NCBI GenBank assembly: GCA_015265235.1
Contig: JABZYJ010000034.1
Span: forward strand, 1-15,091
DNA: 15,091 nucleotides
Reading direction: 5' to 3'
DNA from: Selenomonas sp.
GTDB lineage: Bacteria > Bacillota > Negativicutes > Selenomonadales > Selenomonadaceae
Shown here: piece by piece, positions 7,742-14,892 of the stretch
Layout of the letters: each line of letters starts with the position of its first letter
How positions within the stretch are numbered: position 1 is the first letter of the stretch
Notes under the pieces: model-generated
Databases searched by the model: none
The model's input: the letters and a program-made list of their open reading frames with translations, nothing else
Told to the model about the DNA's origin: nothing
Program-made: the position numbers and the translations under genes

Positions 7742-8677
7742 TTACTTGTTAAGTGTGTCAAGTGTTTTTTGCAGAGATGCTTCATCCTCGACGTTCAGGC
7801 TCGTCAGCGCCTTGTCGATGCGCTTGTTGAATCCCGCGAGCGTCTTGCCCGGTCCGCACTCAATGTACGTATCCGCACCGAAGTCACGCATCGTCGCAAC
7901 GCACGCGATCCAGCGCACGGGATGATCCGCCTGTGCGACGAGGTTCTCCTTGATCTCCGCCGCCGTCTGCTGCAAGCCGCCCGTATAGTTCGAGACGACG
8001 GGGAACGCCGCGTCATGGAGCGCCACCTTGTCGAGCTCTGCGGCGAGCTTCTTTGCCGCCGGTGCCATGAGCGTCGAATGGAACGGTGCGGAGACGGGGA
8101 GAATGACCGCCTTCTTTGCGCCCTTCTCCTTGAGCAGCTCAACCGCAGCAGAGACGCCCTTTTCGGCGCCGGCGATGACCGTCTGCCCCGGGCAGTTGAA
8201 GTTGACGGCCTGCACTGCCCCCTGTGCGCTTGCCGCGGCACAGGCGTCGATGATCGTCGCGTCGTCCAGACCGATGATCGCCGCCATCGCGCCCTCGCCC
8301 ACGGGCACGGCCTCCTGCATATAGGCACCGCGCTTGTGCACGAGCACGACGGCGTCACGGAAGGAGAGTGCCCCCGCGAGAACGAGCGCTGCGTACTCAC
8401 CGAGGCTGTGACCGCCCGCGATCGCAGGGGAAACGCCGCGTTCCTCCAGCAGCTGCGCCGCAATCACGGAGACTGTGAGGATGGCAGGCTGGGTATTCTC
8501 GGTCAGCTGGAGCTGATCCGCAGGCCCCTCAAAGCAAAGCTTGCTGATGGAGTAGCCGAGTGCCTCGTCGGCCTCGGCAAAACGCTCCTTTGCGAGGTCA
8601 TAGGCATCGTAGAAGTCTCTGCCCATGCCAACGACCTGTGCCCCCTGTCCCGGGAACAAAAATGCAAGTTTTCCCAT
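7742..8677 (-). CDS. fabD: Malonyl-CoA:ACP transacylase
   Basis: Transfers malonate from CoA to ACP, providing the extender unit for FabH and FabF. The product is 311 residues. The N-terminal LAFLFPGQGAQ motif, the nucleophile Ser91 in GGHSLGEYAAL, and His200 in VSAPFHSTLM match the Ser-His pair of E. coli FabD (S92, H201). The start chosen is ATG at 8677 (MGKLAFLF), with AAGGAG 7 bases upstream; that site directly abuts the fabK stop codon. FabD consumes malonyl-CoA, the known effector of FapR, encoded in the same operon. Confidence 0.97.
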   Translation of the reverse strand: MGKLAFLFPGQGAQVVGMGRDFYDAYDLAKERFAEADEALGYSISKLCFEGPADQLQLTENTQPAILTVSVIAAQLLEERGVSPAIAGGHSLGEYAALVLAGALSFRDAVVLVHKRGAYMQEAVPVGEGAMAAIIGLDDATIIDACAAASAQGAVQAVNFNCPGQTVIAGAEKGVSAAVELLKEKGAKKAVILPVSAPFHSTLMAPAAKKLAAELDKVALHDAAFPVVSNYTGGLQQTAAEIKENLVAQADHPVRWIACVATMRDFGADTYIECGPGKTLAGFNKRIDKALTSLNVEDEASLQKTLDTLNK

Positions 8678-8688
8678 TCTGGTACTCC

Positions 8689-9636
8689 TTAGTCGCAAAC
8701 CTTGCGTGCGGCATCCATCGCGCCCGGCAGTTCCCGCACAATGTCCTCGATGATCTCCTTGACCGGCTTAATATCCGAGAGCATGCCCGAGATCTCACCG
8801 ATCATGACCGAGCCGTTCTCGACATCGCCCTCATGGGTGGCGCGGTGCAGGCTGCCGACCCCGAGCTGCTCGAGCTCCTCGTGCGACGCACCCGCCGCCT
8901 CCATCTCCTCGTACTTGCGCGAGAGCTTGTTGTGGAGGACGCGCGCGGGATGTCCGAGCGAGCGTCCCGTGACGACCGTCGAGCGATCCTTTGCCTTCAG
9001 AACGGCGTTCTTGTAGTTCGGATGTGCAATACACTCCGTGCTCAGGACGAAGCGCGAGCCCATCTGGATCGCCTGTGCGCCGAGAGCAAATGCCGCCGCC
9101 ATGCCGCGTGCATCACCGATGCCACCCGCGCCGATGACAGGAACGTGGAGTGCATCCACCACCTGCGGCAGGAGTGCCATGGTCGTGATCTCGCCGATGT
9201 GACCGCCAGACTCCGTGCCCTCAGCGATCACAGCATCGACACCCGTACGCTCTAGGCGGCGTGCGAGTGCCACAGAAGCGACGACGGGGATGACCTTCGA
9301 GCCGATCTCCTTGAGTGCGGGGACGTACTCACCGGGATTGCCTGCGCCCGTCGTGATAACCGGCACACGCTCCTCGAGAACGACCTGCATGACCTCTTTG
9401 ACAAACGGGCTCATGAGCATCACATTGACACCGAAGGGCTTATCCGTCCATCCCTTGACCTTCTGAATCTCGGCGCGGAGTGCGTCGGGCGGCATGTGAC
9501 CTGCGCCGATGAGCCCCAGCCCGCCGGCATTGGAGACGGCGGAGGCAAGCTCCGCTGTGCCGATCCACGCCATGCCTCCCTGAAAAATAGGATACTTGAT
9601 GCCAAGCATCTGACAGATCGGATTATGTTCGAACAT
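8689..9636 (-). CDS. fabK: Enoyl-ACP reductase II (FMN-dependent)
   Basis: Performs the last reduction of each elongation cycle, replacing FabI. The product is 315 residues and resembles Streptococcus FabK along its whole length: YPIFQGGMAWIGTAELASAV near the N-terminus, DKPFGVNVMLMSPFV, TTGAGNPGEYVP, the catalytic His146 in AEGTESGGHIGEITTM, and the flavin phosphate loop VIGAGGIGDARG ... QMGSRFV. The end HRATHEGDVENGSVMIGEISGM is the usual FabK tail. The ATG at 9636 overlaps the fabH stop by one base (TAATG) with GGAGGAGAAC upstream, so translation is probably coupled. FabK enzymes as a class are insensitive to triclosan, so this organism may be too unless it also has FabI; that is inference. 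Confidence 0.95.
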   Translation of the reverse strand: MFEHNPICQMLGIKYPIFQGGMAWIGTAELASAVSNAGGLGLIGAGHMPPDALRAEIQKVKGWTDKPFGVNVMLMSPFVKEVMQVVLEERVPVITTGAGNPGEYVPALKEIGSKVIPVVASVALARRLERTGVDAVIAEGTESGGHIGEITTMALLPQVVDALHVPVIGAGGIGDARGMAAAFALGAQAIQMGSRFVLSTECIAHPNYKNAVLKAKDRSTVVTGRSLGHPARVLHNKLSRKYEEMEAAGASHEELEQLGVGSLHRATHEGDVENGSVMIGEISGMLSDIKPVKEIIEDIVRELPGAMDAARKVCD

Positions 9637-10640
9637 TAACCGTTCTCCTCCTTCGCCCACTTCATAATACACGATGCCCATGTGAGTCCCGCACCGAACC
9701 CCGCGAGGGCGATATTGTCTCCCTTTTTGAAACGATGTGCGTGCGCCGCCTCCGCAAGGGCGACAGGGATGGACGCGGCAGACATATTGCCGTAATGATG
9801 AATATTTATAATAACTTTTTCCATCGGCATCGCCAATCGCTTGGCTGCCGCCTGGATAATACGGATATTCGCCTGATGCGGAACGAGATAGTCGAGCTCC
9901 TCCCGCTCCATCCCTGCACGATGCAGTGATGTCTCAACGGTCTTTCCCATGACCTTGGTGGCAAAACGGAACACCGCCTTGCCGTCCATGTGGACGAAGT
10001 TGAGCCGCTGCTCAATCGTCTCCGGCGTAACGGGACAAAGGCTGCCGCTCGACGGAATATCGAGCGCATCCGCACCCGAACCGTCGCTGCCGAGGTCGAA
10101 CGCGCGCATGCCGTAGCCGTCCTCCACTGCACCGAAAACCGCCGCCCCTGCCCCATCACCAAAGAGGATACAGGTATTGCGATCCGTCCAGTCAATGACC
10201 TTCGAGAGGGTCTCGCCGCCGATCACGAGGACGTGGCGATAGACGCCGCTCTCGATGAACTGCGCCGCGATCGACGCAGCATAGACAAATCCGGAGCACG
10301 CCGCCGAGAGATCAAATGCCGCCGCGTGCTTCGCACCGAGACGATCCTGCAAAACGCACGCCGTCGAGGGAATGATGCGGTCGGAGGTGAGCGTCGCCAT
10401 GATGATGAGATCGAGATCCTCTGCCGCAACACCGGCATCGGCAAGCGCCATCTCGGCAGCACGCTGTGCCAGCGCCGAGACGGGCTCGTCCGGCGCAGCA
10501 ATGCGCCGCTCGTGGATGCCCGTCCGCTCAACGATCCAGGCATCGTTCGTCTGCACCATCTTCTCCAGATCAAAGTTCGTCAGCACCCGTTCGGGGACAT
10601 AGTAGCCCGTTCCGAGGATGCCTGCACTAATCTTAGACAC
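9636..10640 (-). CDS. fabH: Beta-ketoacyl-ACP synthase III
   Basis: Initiating condensing enzyme: joins an acyl-CoA primer to malonyl-ACP. The product is 334 residues. The catalytic triad is Cys115 in FDLSAACSGFVYA, His255 in LVPHQANIRI and Asn285 in HHYGNMSAASIPVALAE. The last motif has Met where most FabH proteins have Thr (GNTSAAS), a mild deviation. The start is GTG at 10640, giving MSKISAGILGTGYYVPE. A repeated GGAGGAGGAGG ribosome site ends 9 bases upstream, inside plsX. The two genes overlap by 8 bases, while the stop overlaps the fabK start. Substrate preference (straight or branched primer) cannot be told by eye. Confidence 0.97.
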   Translation of the reverse strand: MSKISAGILGTGYYVPERVLTNFDLEKMVQTNDAWIVERTGIHERRIAAPDEPVSALAQRAAEMALADAGVAAEDLDLIIMATLTSDRIIPSTACVLQDRLGAKHAAAFDLSAACSGFVYAASIAAQFIESGVYRHVLVIGGETLSKVIDWTDRNTCILFGDGAGAAVFGAVEDGYGMRAFDLGSDGSGADALDIPSSGSLCPVTPETIEQRLNFVHMDGKAVFRFATKVMGKTVETSLHRAGMEREELDYLVPHQANIRIIQAAAKRLAMPMEKVIINIHHYGNMSAASIPVALAEAAHAHRFKKGDNIALAGFGAGLTWASCIMKWAKEENG

Positions 10641-11649
10641 GGCCTGTTTCCTCCTCCTCCTTTGCGAGCGCATCGCGAATCTGATCGAGCACCTTGCCGT
10701 TGACATAGCTAACGGTCACGCCGATCGCACTCGCGATGGACTTTGCGTCCGAAGAACCATGCCCAATCACACAGCAGCCGTTCACACCGAGGAGCGGTGC
10801 GCCGCCGTACTCACGGACATCGAGGCGCTTGCCCAGATGGCGCAGCGTCGGCATGAGGAGCAGTGCACCGAGTTTTGCCATCAGGCCTGCACCGCGAATC
10901 TCCTCGCGGATCAGTCCCAAAATCGTCTTGGCAAGCCCCTCGGCGAACTTCAGCACGACATTTCCGACAAAGCCGTCGCAGACGACCACGTCGAAATTCC
11001 CCTTGGGCACATCGCGCCCCTCGGCATTCCCGCAAAAGTATATATTCGGATCGGTCTTCAGGAGAGGGTACGTTTCCTTTGCCTGTTCATTCCCCTTCGT
11101 CTCCTCCTCGCCGATATTGAGCAGGCCGACGCGCGGACGCTCGACACCGAAGACATACTGGGCGTAGAGCGAGCCCATCACCGCACTCTGCACCAGATGC
11201 TCGGGCTTTGAGTCTACGTTGGCGCCCGAGTCCAGCATCAGCGTCACACCGTCCGGTGTCGGCATCGGTGTTGCGATCGTGGGGCGGCTGACCCCACGGA
11301 TGCGATGCAGGATGAGCTGTGCCGCCGTGACCGCAGCACCCGTCGAGCCCGCGGAAAACACAGCGTCGCACTCTCCATCCTTCACCATGCGCGTCGCGAC
11401 GACAATCGAGGCGTCCTTCTTGGAGCGCACTGCCTCCGCCGGAGCCTCGTCCATACCGATCACATCCGCCGCATGGACGATGGAGATGTGCAGGTCATCC
11501 GTATCCGCTCCGCCCAGCTCCGCGCGAATCTTTGCCTCATCGCCGACCAGTACGATCTCGCAGTCGTATTTCTTCGCCGCATCAATCGCCCCGCGGACAA
11601 TCTCCTTTGGCGCGAAATCTCCGCCCATCGCATCAACTGCTATACGCAT
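10633..11649 (-). CDS. plsX: Phosphate acyltransferase PlsX
   Basis: Peripheral membrane enzyme that converts acyl-ACP to acyl-phosphate, the donor used by PlsY in phospholipid synthesis. The product is 338 residues. The family opening MRIAVDAMGGDFAPKEIVRG, the central VFSAGSTGA motif (98-104) and LLNIGEEETKGNEQ (177-189) are all present. The chosen start is ATG at 11649, which has GGGAG 6 bases upstream and begins at the conserved N-terminus. It lies 26 bases after fapR, a pairing conserved in Bacillus and Staphylococcus. The last 8 bases overlap fabH. Confidence 0.97.
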   Translation of the reverse strand: MRIAVDAMGGDFAPKEIVRGAIDAAKKYDCEIVLVGDEAKIRAELGGADTDDLHISIVHAADVIGMDEAPAEAVRSKKDASIVVATRMVKDGECDAVFSAGSTGAAVTAAQLILHRIRGVSRPTIATPMPTPDGVTLMLDSGANVDSKPEHLVQSAVMGSLYAQYVFGVERPRVGLLNIGEEETKGNEQAKETYPLLKTDPNIYFCGNAEGRDVPKGNFDVVVCDGFVGNVVLKFAEGLAKTILGLIREEIRGAGLMAKLGALLLMPTLRHLGKRLDVREYGGAPLLGVNGCCVIGHGSSDAKSIASAIGVTVSYVNGKVLDQIRDALAKEEEETGRV

Positions 11650-11675
11650 CCTGCACTCCCTTCTCCCTGTCGTCC

Positions 11676-12230
11676 TCATTTTCCGAGTGAAACCACGATA
11701 AACTTGGCGCGGAAGACCTCCCGCCCATCACGGTAGGTCTTGACCCAGACAAAAATTTTATTGCCGCGTATCTTCACGATCTCCGCCTGCGCGATGACCG
11801 TATCCCCCTTGTAGATGGGGGTTTTATATTTGACGTTCGCGACCCCCGTGACCGCGAGCGGTGCATCGACAATCGCAAGTGCCAGTGAGTTTGCCTGTGA
11901 AAAGAGCGCCGTCCCGCGCGCGATCTCCGAGTCGGCAAAGAGGTGATCGTCCGTCACCTTCAGTGCCGACGTACCGCACACACCCAGCTCGAGGGACAGC
12001 AGATCGCCGACCACCTCCGCATGCGGGATGGCACGCACCTTCTCGCGCGCATTCTCGGCGAGCGTTCGCACACGGGCACGCAGCTCGGGGATCCCCAGCT
12101 CCGTGCGGTCGAGGCGCACCGTCTGCACACTCACAGAGAGCCGCCGCGCCAGCGCCTCATCGGTCAGGAACGGCTCCTTGCGCACGGCAAGCACCAACGA
12201 CTCCTGACGCCGTCGCTTCTTCTCCGTCAT
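11676..12230 (-). CDS. fapR: Fatty acid and phospholipid biosynthesis repressor FapR
   Basis: Transcription repressor of lipid genes, released by malonyl-CoA in Bacillus and Staphylococcus. The 184-residue product aligns by eye with B. subtilis FapR throughout. Residues about 8-45 form a DeoR-like helix-turn-helix (FLTDEALARRLSVSVQTVRLD), then the conserved LGIPELRARV linker helix, then a hot-dog effector domain from about residue 65 to the end, including IARGTALFSQANSLALAIVD where the ligand pocket lies in known FapR. The start is ATG at 12230 with GAGGAGGG 9 bases upstream; an upstream ATG at 12257 lacks a ribosome site. It is the first gene of the fab unit, and FapR-like elements lie in its own promoter, indicating autoregulation. 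Confidence 0.95.
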   Translation of the reverse strand: MTEKKRRRQESLVLAVRKEPFLTDEALARRLSVSVQTVRLDRTELGIPELRARVRTLAENAREKVRAIPHAEVVGDLLSLELGVCGTSALKVTDDHLFADSEIARGTALFSQANSLALAIVDAPLAVTGVANVKYKTPIYKGDTVIAQAEIVKIRGNKIFVWVKTYRDGREVFRAKFIVVSLGK

Positions 12231-12260
12231 CGCGCCGTTCCCTCCTCTCACCCACATTCA

Positions 12261-12274
12261 TTTTAGCACCTACT
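12261..12274 (+). promoter_or_regulatory. Second FapR-like element, in the fapR leader
   Basis: TTTTAGCACCTACT here is an inverted copy, 12 of 14 bases matching, of the element that overlaps the fapR promoter (12297-12310). It contains TTAGCACC, one base away from the TTAGTACC half-site. It lies about 10-25 bases downstream of the expected transcription start. Between the two copies is a further small palindrome, TACTG-ATAG-CAGTA (minus-strand reading). A role as a second operator is inference. Confidence 0.5.
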
Positions 12275-12291
12275 GCTATCAGTATGAAAGC

Positions 12292-12308
12292 ATTATACTA
12301 GGTACTAA
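12292..12308 (-). promoter_or_regulatory. FapR-like operator overlapping the fapR -10 element
   Basis: The minus strand reads TTAGTACCTAGTATAAT, which opens with the TTAGTACC half-site characteristic of FapR boxes; the second arm is degenerate. It covers the -10 hexamer and half of the promoter spacer, so a bound repressor would block RNA polymerase, as in the known Gram-positive FapR promoters. Confidence 0.75.
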
Positions 12309-12320
12309 AAAGAAAAGCAA
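12292..12320 (-). promoter_or_regulatory. Promoter of the fapR-plsX-fab-acpP operon
   Basis: A perfect -10 TATAAT (12297-12292) lies 17 bases from TTGCTT (12320-12315), a weak -35 (3/6). The leader is about 55 bases. It lies between the rpmF terminator and fapR, so the fab unit has its own FapR-controlled start. Confidence 0.75.
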
Positions 12321-12331
12321 GAGAAAATCGC

Positions 12332-12374
12332 AAAAAAACAGCTGCAAAAAGCCTTTCGACTTCTTGCAGCTGTT
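12332..12374 (-). terminator. Rho-independent terminator after rpmF
   Basis: AACAGCTGCAA (12374-12364) pairs with TTGCAGCTGTT (12347-12337); the stem extends to about 15 pairs with one G-U and an 8-base loop. A run of T residues follows on the minus strand. It starts 10 bases after the rpmF stop. Confidence 0.92.
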
Positions 12375-12384
12375 CGCTTCGTCC

Positions 12385-12564
12385 TCATTCAGCCGCCTCG
12401 GCCACAGGTTTTCCGTCATAGTAACCGCACTCCATGCACACGTGATGCGGGAGCTTCGGCTCATGACACTGCGGGCACGATACATAGTGCGGTGCTTCGA
12501 GCTTCCAGTTGGCACGGCGACGGTCGCGACGTGCCTTCGAGGTCTTTCTCTTTGGTACTGCCAC
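12385..12564 (-). CDS. rpmF: 50S ribosomal protein bL32
   Basis: Large-subunit ribosomal protein, 59 residues. The sequence opens MAVPKRKTSKARRDRRRANW, the bL32 signature, and has a zinc ribbon with Cys30, Cys33, Cys43 and Cys46 (CPQC ... CMEC), so it is the zinc-binding (C+) form. The start is GTG at 12564, with AAGGAGGT about 10 bases upstream, and the stop is at 12385-12387. It lies 15 bases after the DUF177 gene, whose stop codon merges with its ribosome site. The pairing with DUF177 is one of the most conserved in bacteria. A strong terminator follows. Confidence 0.97.
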   Translation of the reverse strand: MAVPKRKTSKARRDRRRANWKLEAPHYVSCPQCHEPKLPHHVCMECGYYDGKPVAEAAE

Positions 12565-12579
12565 GTTGGATACACCTCC

Positions 12580-13080
12580 TTAATCGTTCTTGAGCAGGCT
12601 CTCTAAAGCCGCCAGTCGGGGATCGGGGACAAACGTATTGCACGTACATGTCCCCTCATTCAGGTTCTGTCCACAGACTGGACAGAGCCCCTTACAGTCA
12701 GACTTACACAGCTCACGCAGCGGCTCAGCCACAAGGAGGGTATCGCGCACGAGCGGGTCAAGGACGATGGTCTCACCATCGTAGCCCTCCGTCTCATCCG
12801 CTTCTCCCGGAGTCTTCGCATAGTCCTCAGAAAAATCATACGTATTTTCCCGCTCGCCTTCGGCAAGACAGCGGTCACAGACAAACGCACGGACAGCCCG
12901 TACCGTCCCCACAATACGGAAGGACGTTCCGGTATCCATCACCGTTCCTTCGACACGCACCGCCCCTCGATAGGCAGCGGCGCTGTCCCCGAGATCCAGC
13001 GATTCCGGTGTCACCGCAAATGTGAATTCACGGCTTTCCCCCGGGGCAGATGCCAAAGCGGCGACATCCAGCTTCATCAT
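12580..13080 (-). CDS. DUF177 (YceD-family) protein, rpmF partner
   Basis: Member of the YceD/YlbN family, almost always encoded next to rpmF and linked in E. coli and plants to 23S rRNA accumulation; the mechanism is unclear. The product is 166 residues (165 if the second of two adjacent ATGs is used). Visible are a beta-rich N-terminal half, a CDRC pair at Cys68/Cys71, an acidic middle (DETEGYDGETIVLDPLVRD), and a cysteine-rich C-terminal part with Cys125, 129, 133, 136, 145 and 147 (CPVCGQNLNEGTCTC), probably binding zinc, as in Firmicute members. It is the first gene behind a consensus promoter, with only a weak AAAGG upstream of the ATG. It forms a two-gene unit with rpmF. Confidence 0.92.
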   Translation of the reverse strand: MMKLDVAALASAPGESREFTFAVTPESLDLGDSAAAYRGAVRVEGTVMDTGTSFRIVGTVRAVRAFVCDRCLAEGERENTYDFSEDYAKTPGEADETEGYDGETIVLDPLVRDTLLVAEPLRELCKSDCKGLCPVCGQNLNEGTCTCNTFVPDPRLAALESLLKND

Positions 13081-13097
13081 GACGCATGACCTTTCAC

Positions 13098-13126
13098 ATT
13101 ATAGCGGCGGTTTTCCCCATTGTCAA
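13098..13126 (-). promoter_or_regulatory. Perfect-consensus sigma-A promoter of the DUF177-rpmF unit
   Basis: TTGACA (13126-13121) and TATAAT (13103-13098) are separated by exactly 17 bases, matching the consensus at all 12 positions. The expected transcript start lies only about 10-12 bases before the DUF177 ATG at 13080, so the mRNA leader is very short. Confidence 0.92.
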
Positions 13127-13144
13127 GGCTGGTTTTCATGCTGC

Positions 13145-13684
13145 TCAGAGTTCCTGTCCGTCGCCCTGCGGCGCATTCATCTGTGCCTTGGCCGTGCGCA
13201 GGACATTGAGCGCCTGATTCAGTCCGGCCTCCGCCTGCTGGACGCCCTTGAACGTACTGCCGACATGGGCGATCAGCTGCTCAAACACCTGATTTGCGTA
13301 GGCATCCGCGTCACTCTGCAGACGCGTGGCATTCGCCTGCGACTGCTCCATCAGCTCGCGCGCCTGATCCTGCGACTGCTGCATGATCGCCCGCGCACGC
13401 TCCTTCGCCTGGATGACGATCTCGCTCTCCTCGAGGAGCTGATTGGCGCGCGCCTCAGCAGCACTGACGATATTCTTCGCCTGCTCATTGGCGCGGGCGA
13501 TGATCCCCTCCTGCTCCTGCATGATCTCCGCCGCACGGTTCAACTCCTTGGGGAGATCCATGCGCAGCTCCTCCACGAGATGCACAATCTCATCATCATT
13601 CACCAGTGCCTTATCGCTAAAGGGAAGATGCGAGGCATCCGCAACGAGGTCTTCCAGTTTCTTCAGCGTATCCGTTACTGCCAT
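13145..13684 (-). CDS. Coiled-coil protein of the coaD-DUF177 interval (ATPase/DivIVA-like, unknown function)
   Basis: A 179-residue, Ala/Gln/Glu-rich protein without a signal peptide or membrane helix. The N-terminal 45 residues (LEDLVADASHLPFSDKALVN ... EIVHLVEELRMDLPKEL) look like a small conserved domain. From about residue 50 to 165 it is one long predicted helix. Residues 89-143 can be written as five consecutive 11-residue units beginning at Ile89, Ile100, Leu111, Leu122 and Val133, a hendecad pattern like the b subunit of F-type ATP synthase. Proteins of this shape are often labelled 'ATPase' or 'ATP synthase subunit H-like' in clostridial genomes, and they sit near coaD. There is no nucleotide-binding motif, so that label is misleading. 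The ATG at 13684 has AAAGGAG about 8 bases upstream. It lies 36 bases after coaD, in the same unit. Confidence 0.85.
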   Translation of the reverse strand: MAVTDTLKKLEDLVADASHLPFSDKALVNDDEIVHLVEELRMDLPKELNRAAEIMQEQEGIIARANEQAKNIVSAAEARANQLLEESEIVIQAKERARAIMQQSQDQARELMEQSQANATRLQSDADAYANQVFEQLIAHVGSTFKGVQQAEAGLNQALNVLRTAKAQMNAPQGDGQEL

Positions 13685-13720
13685 AAATCTAGCTCCTTTT
13701 CCTGCGCACCATACGGCACG

Positions 13721-14212
13721 TTATCCCCGGCGGGGTTTTTCATACAGTTTCAGAATCGCCTGCTCCACAGGCGGCGGGACAATCCCCTGCACCGGCCCAC
13801 GGAAGCGGATCAGCTCGCGCACCCCCGAGGAACTGATGAACGTCAGATCCGGGCGCGTGAGCAAAAAAATCGTATCGCTCTCGGGCATGAGGTGGCGCAC
13901 CATCGCCGCATGATTCTCCTCATACTCGAAATCCTTCACCGAGCGCAGGCCGCGCACCACGACGTGTGCCCCCTCCCGTCTCATATAGTCGGTCAGTAGG
14001 CCGGAGGACACATCCACGCGCACATTCGGCACATGTGCCGTCGCCGTGCGGAGAAAATCGACGCGCTGCTCCAGAGGGAAACATCCCTCCTTGGCGACAT
14101 TGTGGAAAATGCAGACAATGAGCTCATCGAACATGGACGCTGCGCGCTCCACAATATCAATGTGCCCCGTCGTTACGGGATCGAAACTCCCGGCAAAAAC
14201 CGCCCGTCTCAT
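13721..14212 (-). CDS. coaD: Phosphopantetheine adenylyltransferase
   Basis: Catalyses the penultimate step of coenzyme A synthesis, adenylating 4'-phosphopantetheine. The product is 163 residues, the normal length. The nucleotidyl-transferase motif AGSFDPVTTGHIDI (7-20, with TTGH) is present, as are VVRGLRSVKDFEYE (85-98) and the ISSSGVREL motif (126-134). The ATG at 14212 overlaps the rsmD stop by four bases (ATGA), and GGAGCAGGG lies upstream, so expression is coupled to rsmD. CoA and the phosphopantetheine arm link this step to the acpP and fab genes nearby. Confidence 0.97.
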   Translation of the reverse strand: MRRAVFAGSFDPVTTGHIDIVERAASMFDELIVCIFHNVAKEGCFPLEQRVDFLRTATAHVPNVRVDVSSGLLTDYMRREGAHVVVRGLRSVKDFEYEENHAAMVRHLMPESDTIFLLTRPDLTFISSSGVRELIRFRGPVQGIVPPPVEQAILKLYEKPRRG

Positions 14213-14763
14213 CCCTGCTCCTCCTCTGTATAAAAACAGATCCGCGCCGCACCATAGCGCCGCTCGCGCATCATGCGGAGTGCCCCCGCCTGCGGAACGA
14301 TCTCCTCTCCCGCCCCCTGTTCGAGGACGAGGAGACCTCCCGCAGCGAGGAGCGCGCCGCGTGCCGCCGCCTCCAACACGCGGGCATTGTCCCCGTGCGC
14401 ATAGGGCGGATCGACAAAGATGAGGTCGAAGGTACGCCCCTCGCGCGCGAGCTCTGCCGCGGCGGCATAGACATCGCCGCGGCGGATCTCCGCCCGTCCC
14501 GCGAGCTTCGTGCGTGCCGCATTCTCCGCGAGAATGGCATGCGTCGTGCGGTCGACGAGTACGGCGGACGCCGCTCCGCGCGAGAGTGCCTCCAGCGCGA
14601 GCGCCCCCGTCCCCGCAAAGAGATCGAGCACGCGCGCATCGACCACGCGGCTGCCGAGCATACTGAAAAGTGCCTCACGCGTGCGGTCGGCGGTCGGGCG
14701 CGTCCCATCCCCCGCAGGAGATTTCAGGCGCGTACCGCGTGCGCTCCCCGTGATGATCCGCAT
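14209..14763 (-). CDS. rsmD: 16S rRNA (guanine(966)-N2)-methyltransferase
   Basis: SAM-dependent methyltransferase that modifies G966 of 16S rRNA. The product is 184 residues. It has the family opening MRIITGSARGTRLKSPAG, the RPTADRTREALFSML segment (22-36), the SAM-binding motif DLFAGTGALALEALSRGA (47-64) and the catalytic DPPY at 118-121. The chosen start is ATG at 14763 with AGGAGG 6 bases upstream; the open frame extends a few codons further but without a better site. It is the first gene of the rsmD-coaD unit, a pairing seen in many bacteria. Confidence 0.95.
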   Translation of the reverse strand: MRIITGSARGTRLKSPAGDGTRPTADRTREALFSMLGSRVVDARVLDLFAGTGALALEALSRGAASAVLVDRTTHAILAENAARTKLAGRAEIRRGDVYAAAAELAREGRTFDLIFVDPPYAHGDNARVLEAAARGALLAAGGLLVLEQGAGEEIVPQAGALRMMRERRYGAARICFYTEEEQG

Positions 14764-14795
14764 CGCATTCCTCCTGCCAGTCATTAGACTTTCCT

Positions 14796-14825
14796 ATTTT
14801 ACCACAATTCGCATTCGCATTTCAA
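14796..14825 (-). promoter_or_regulatory. Promoter of the rsmD-coaD unit
   Basis: TTGAAA (14825-14820) and TAAAAT (14801-14796), each 5/6 to consensus, are spaced by 18 bases; TGG directly before the -10 makes it an extended -10. The spacer contains a tandem ATGCGA repeat. The leader is about 25 bases. Confidence 0.75.
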
Positions 14826-14850
14826 CCTGCTTCCCGTATCACACGAAACG

Positions 14851-14870
14851 AAAAAAGCGGCTGCCGCTCT
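14851..14870 (-). terminator. Second, short terminator upstream of rsmD
   Basis: AGCGG-CAG-CCGCT hairpin (14868-14856) followed by TTTTTT on the minus strand. It lies about 30 bases below the first terminator and is weaker because of its short stem. Confidence 0.65.
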
Positions 14871-14892
14871 GAGGGAAAGAATTTCGCGCAGC

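Noticed and set aside
10633..10640. plsX/fabH overlap as a possible frameshift or fusion.
   Set aside because: Both proteins are full length, and the GTG start has a strong ribosome site; this is an ordinary operon overlap.
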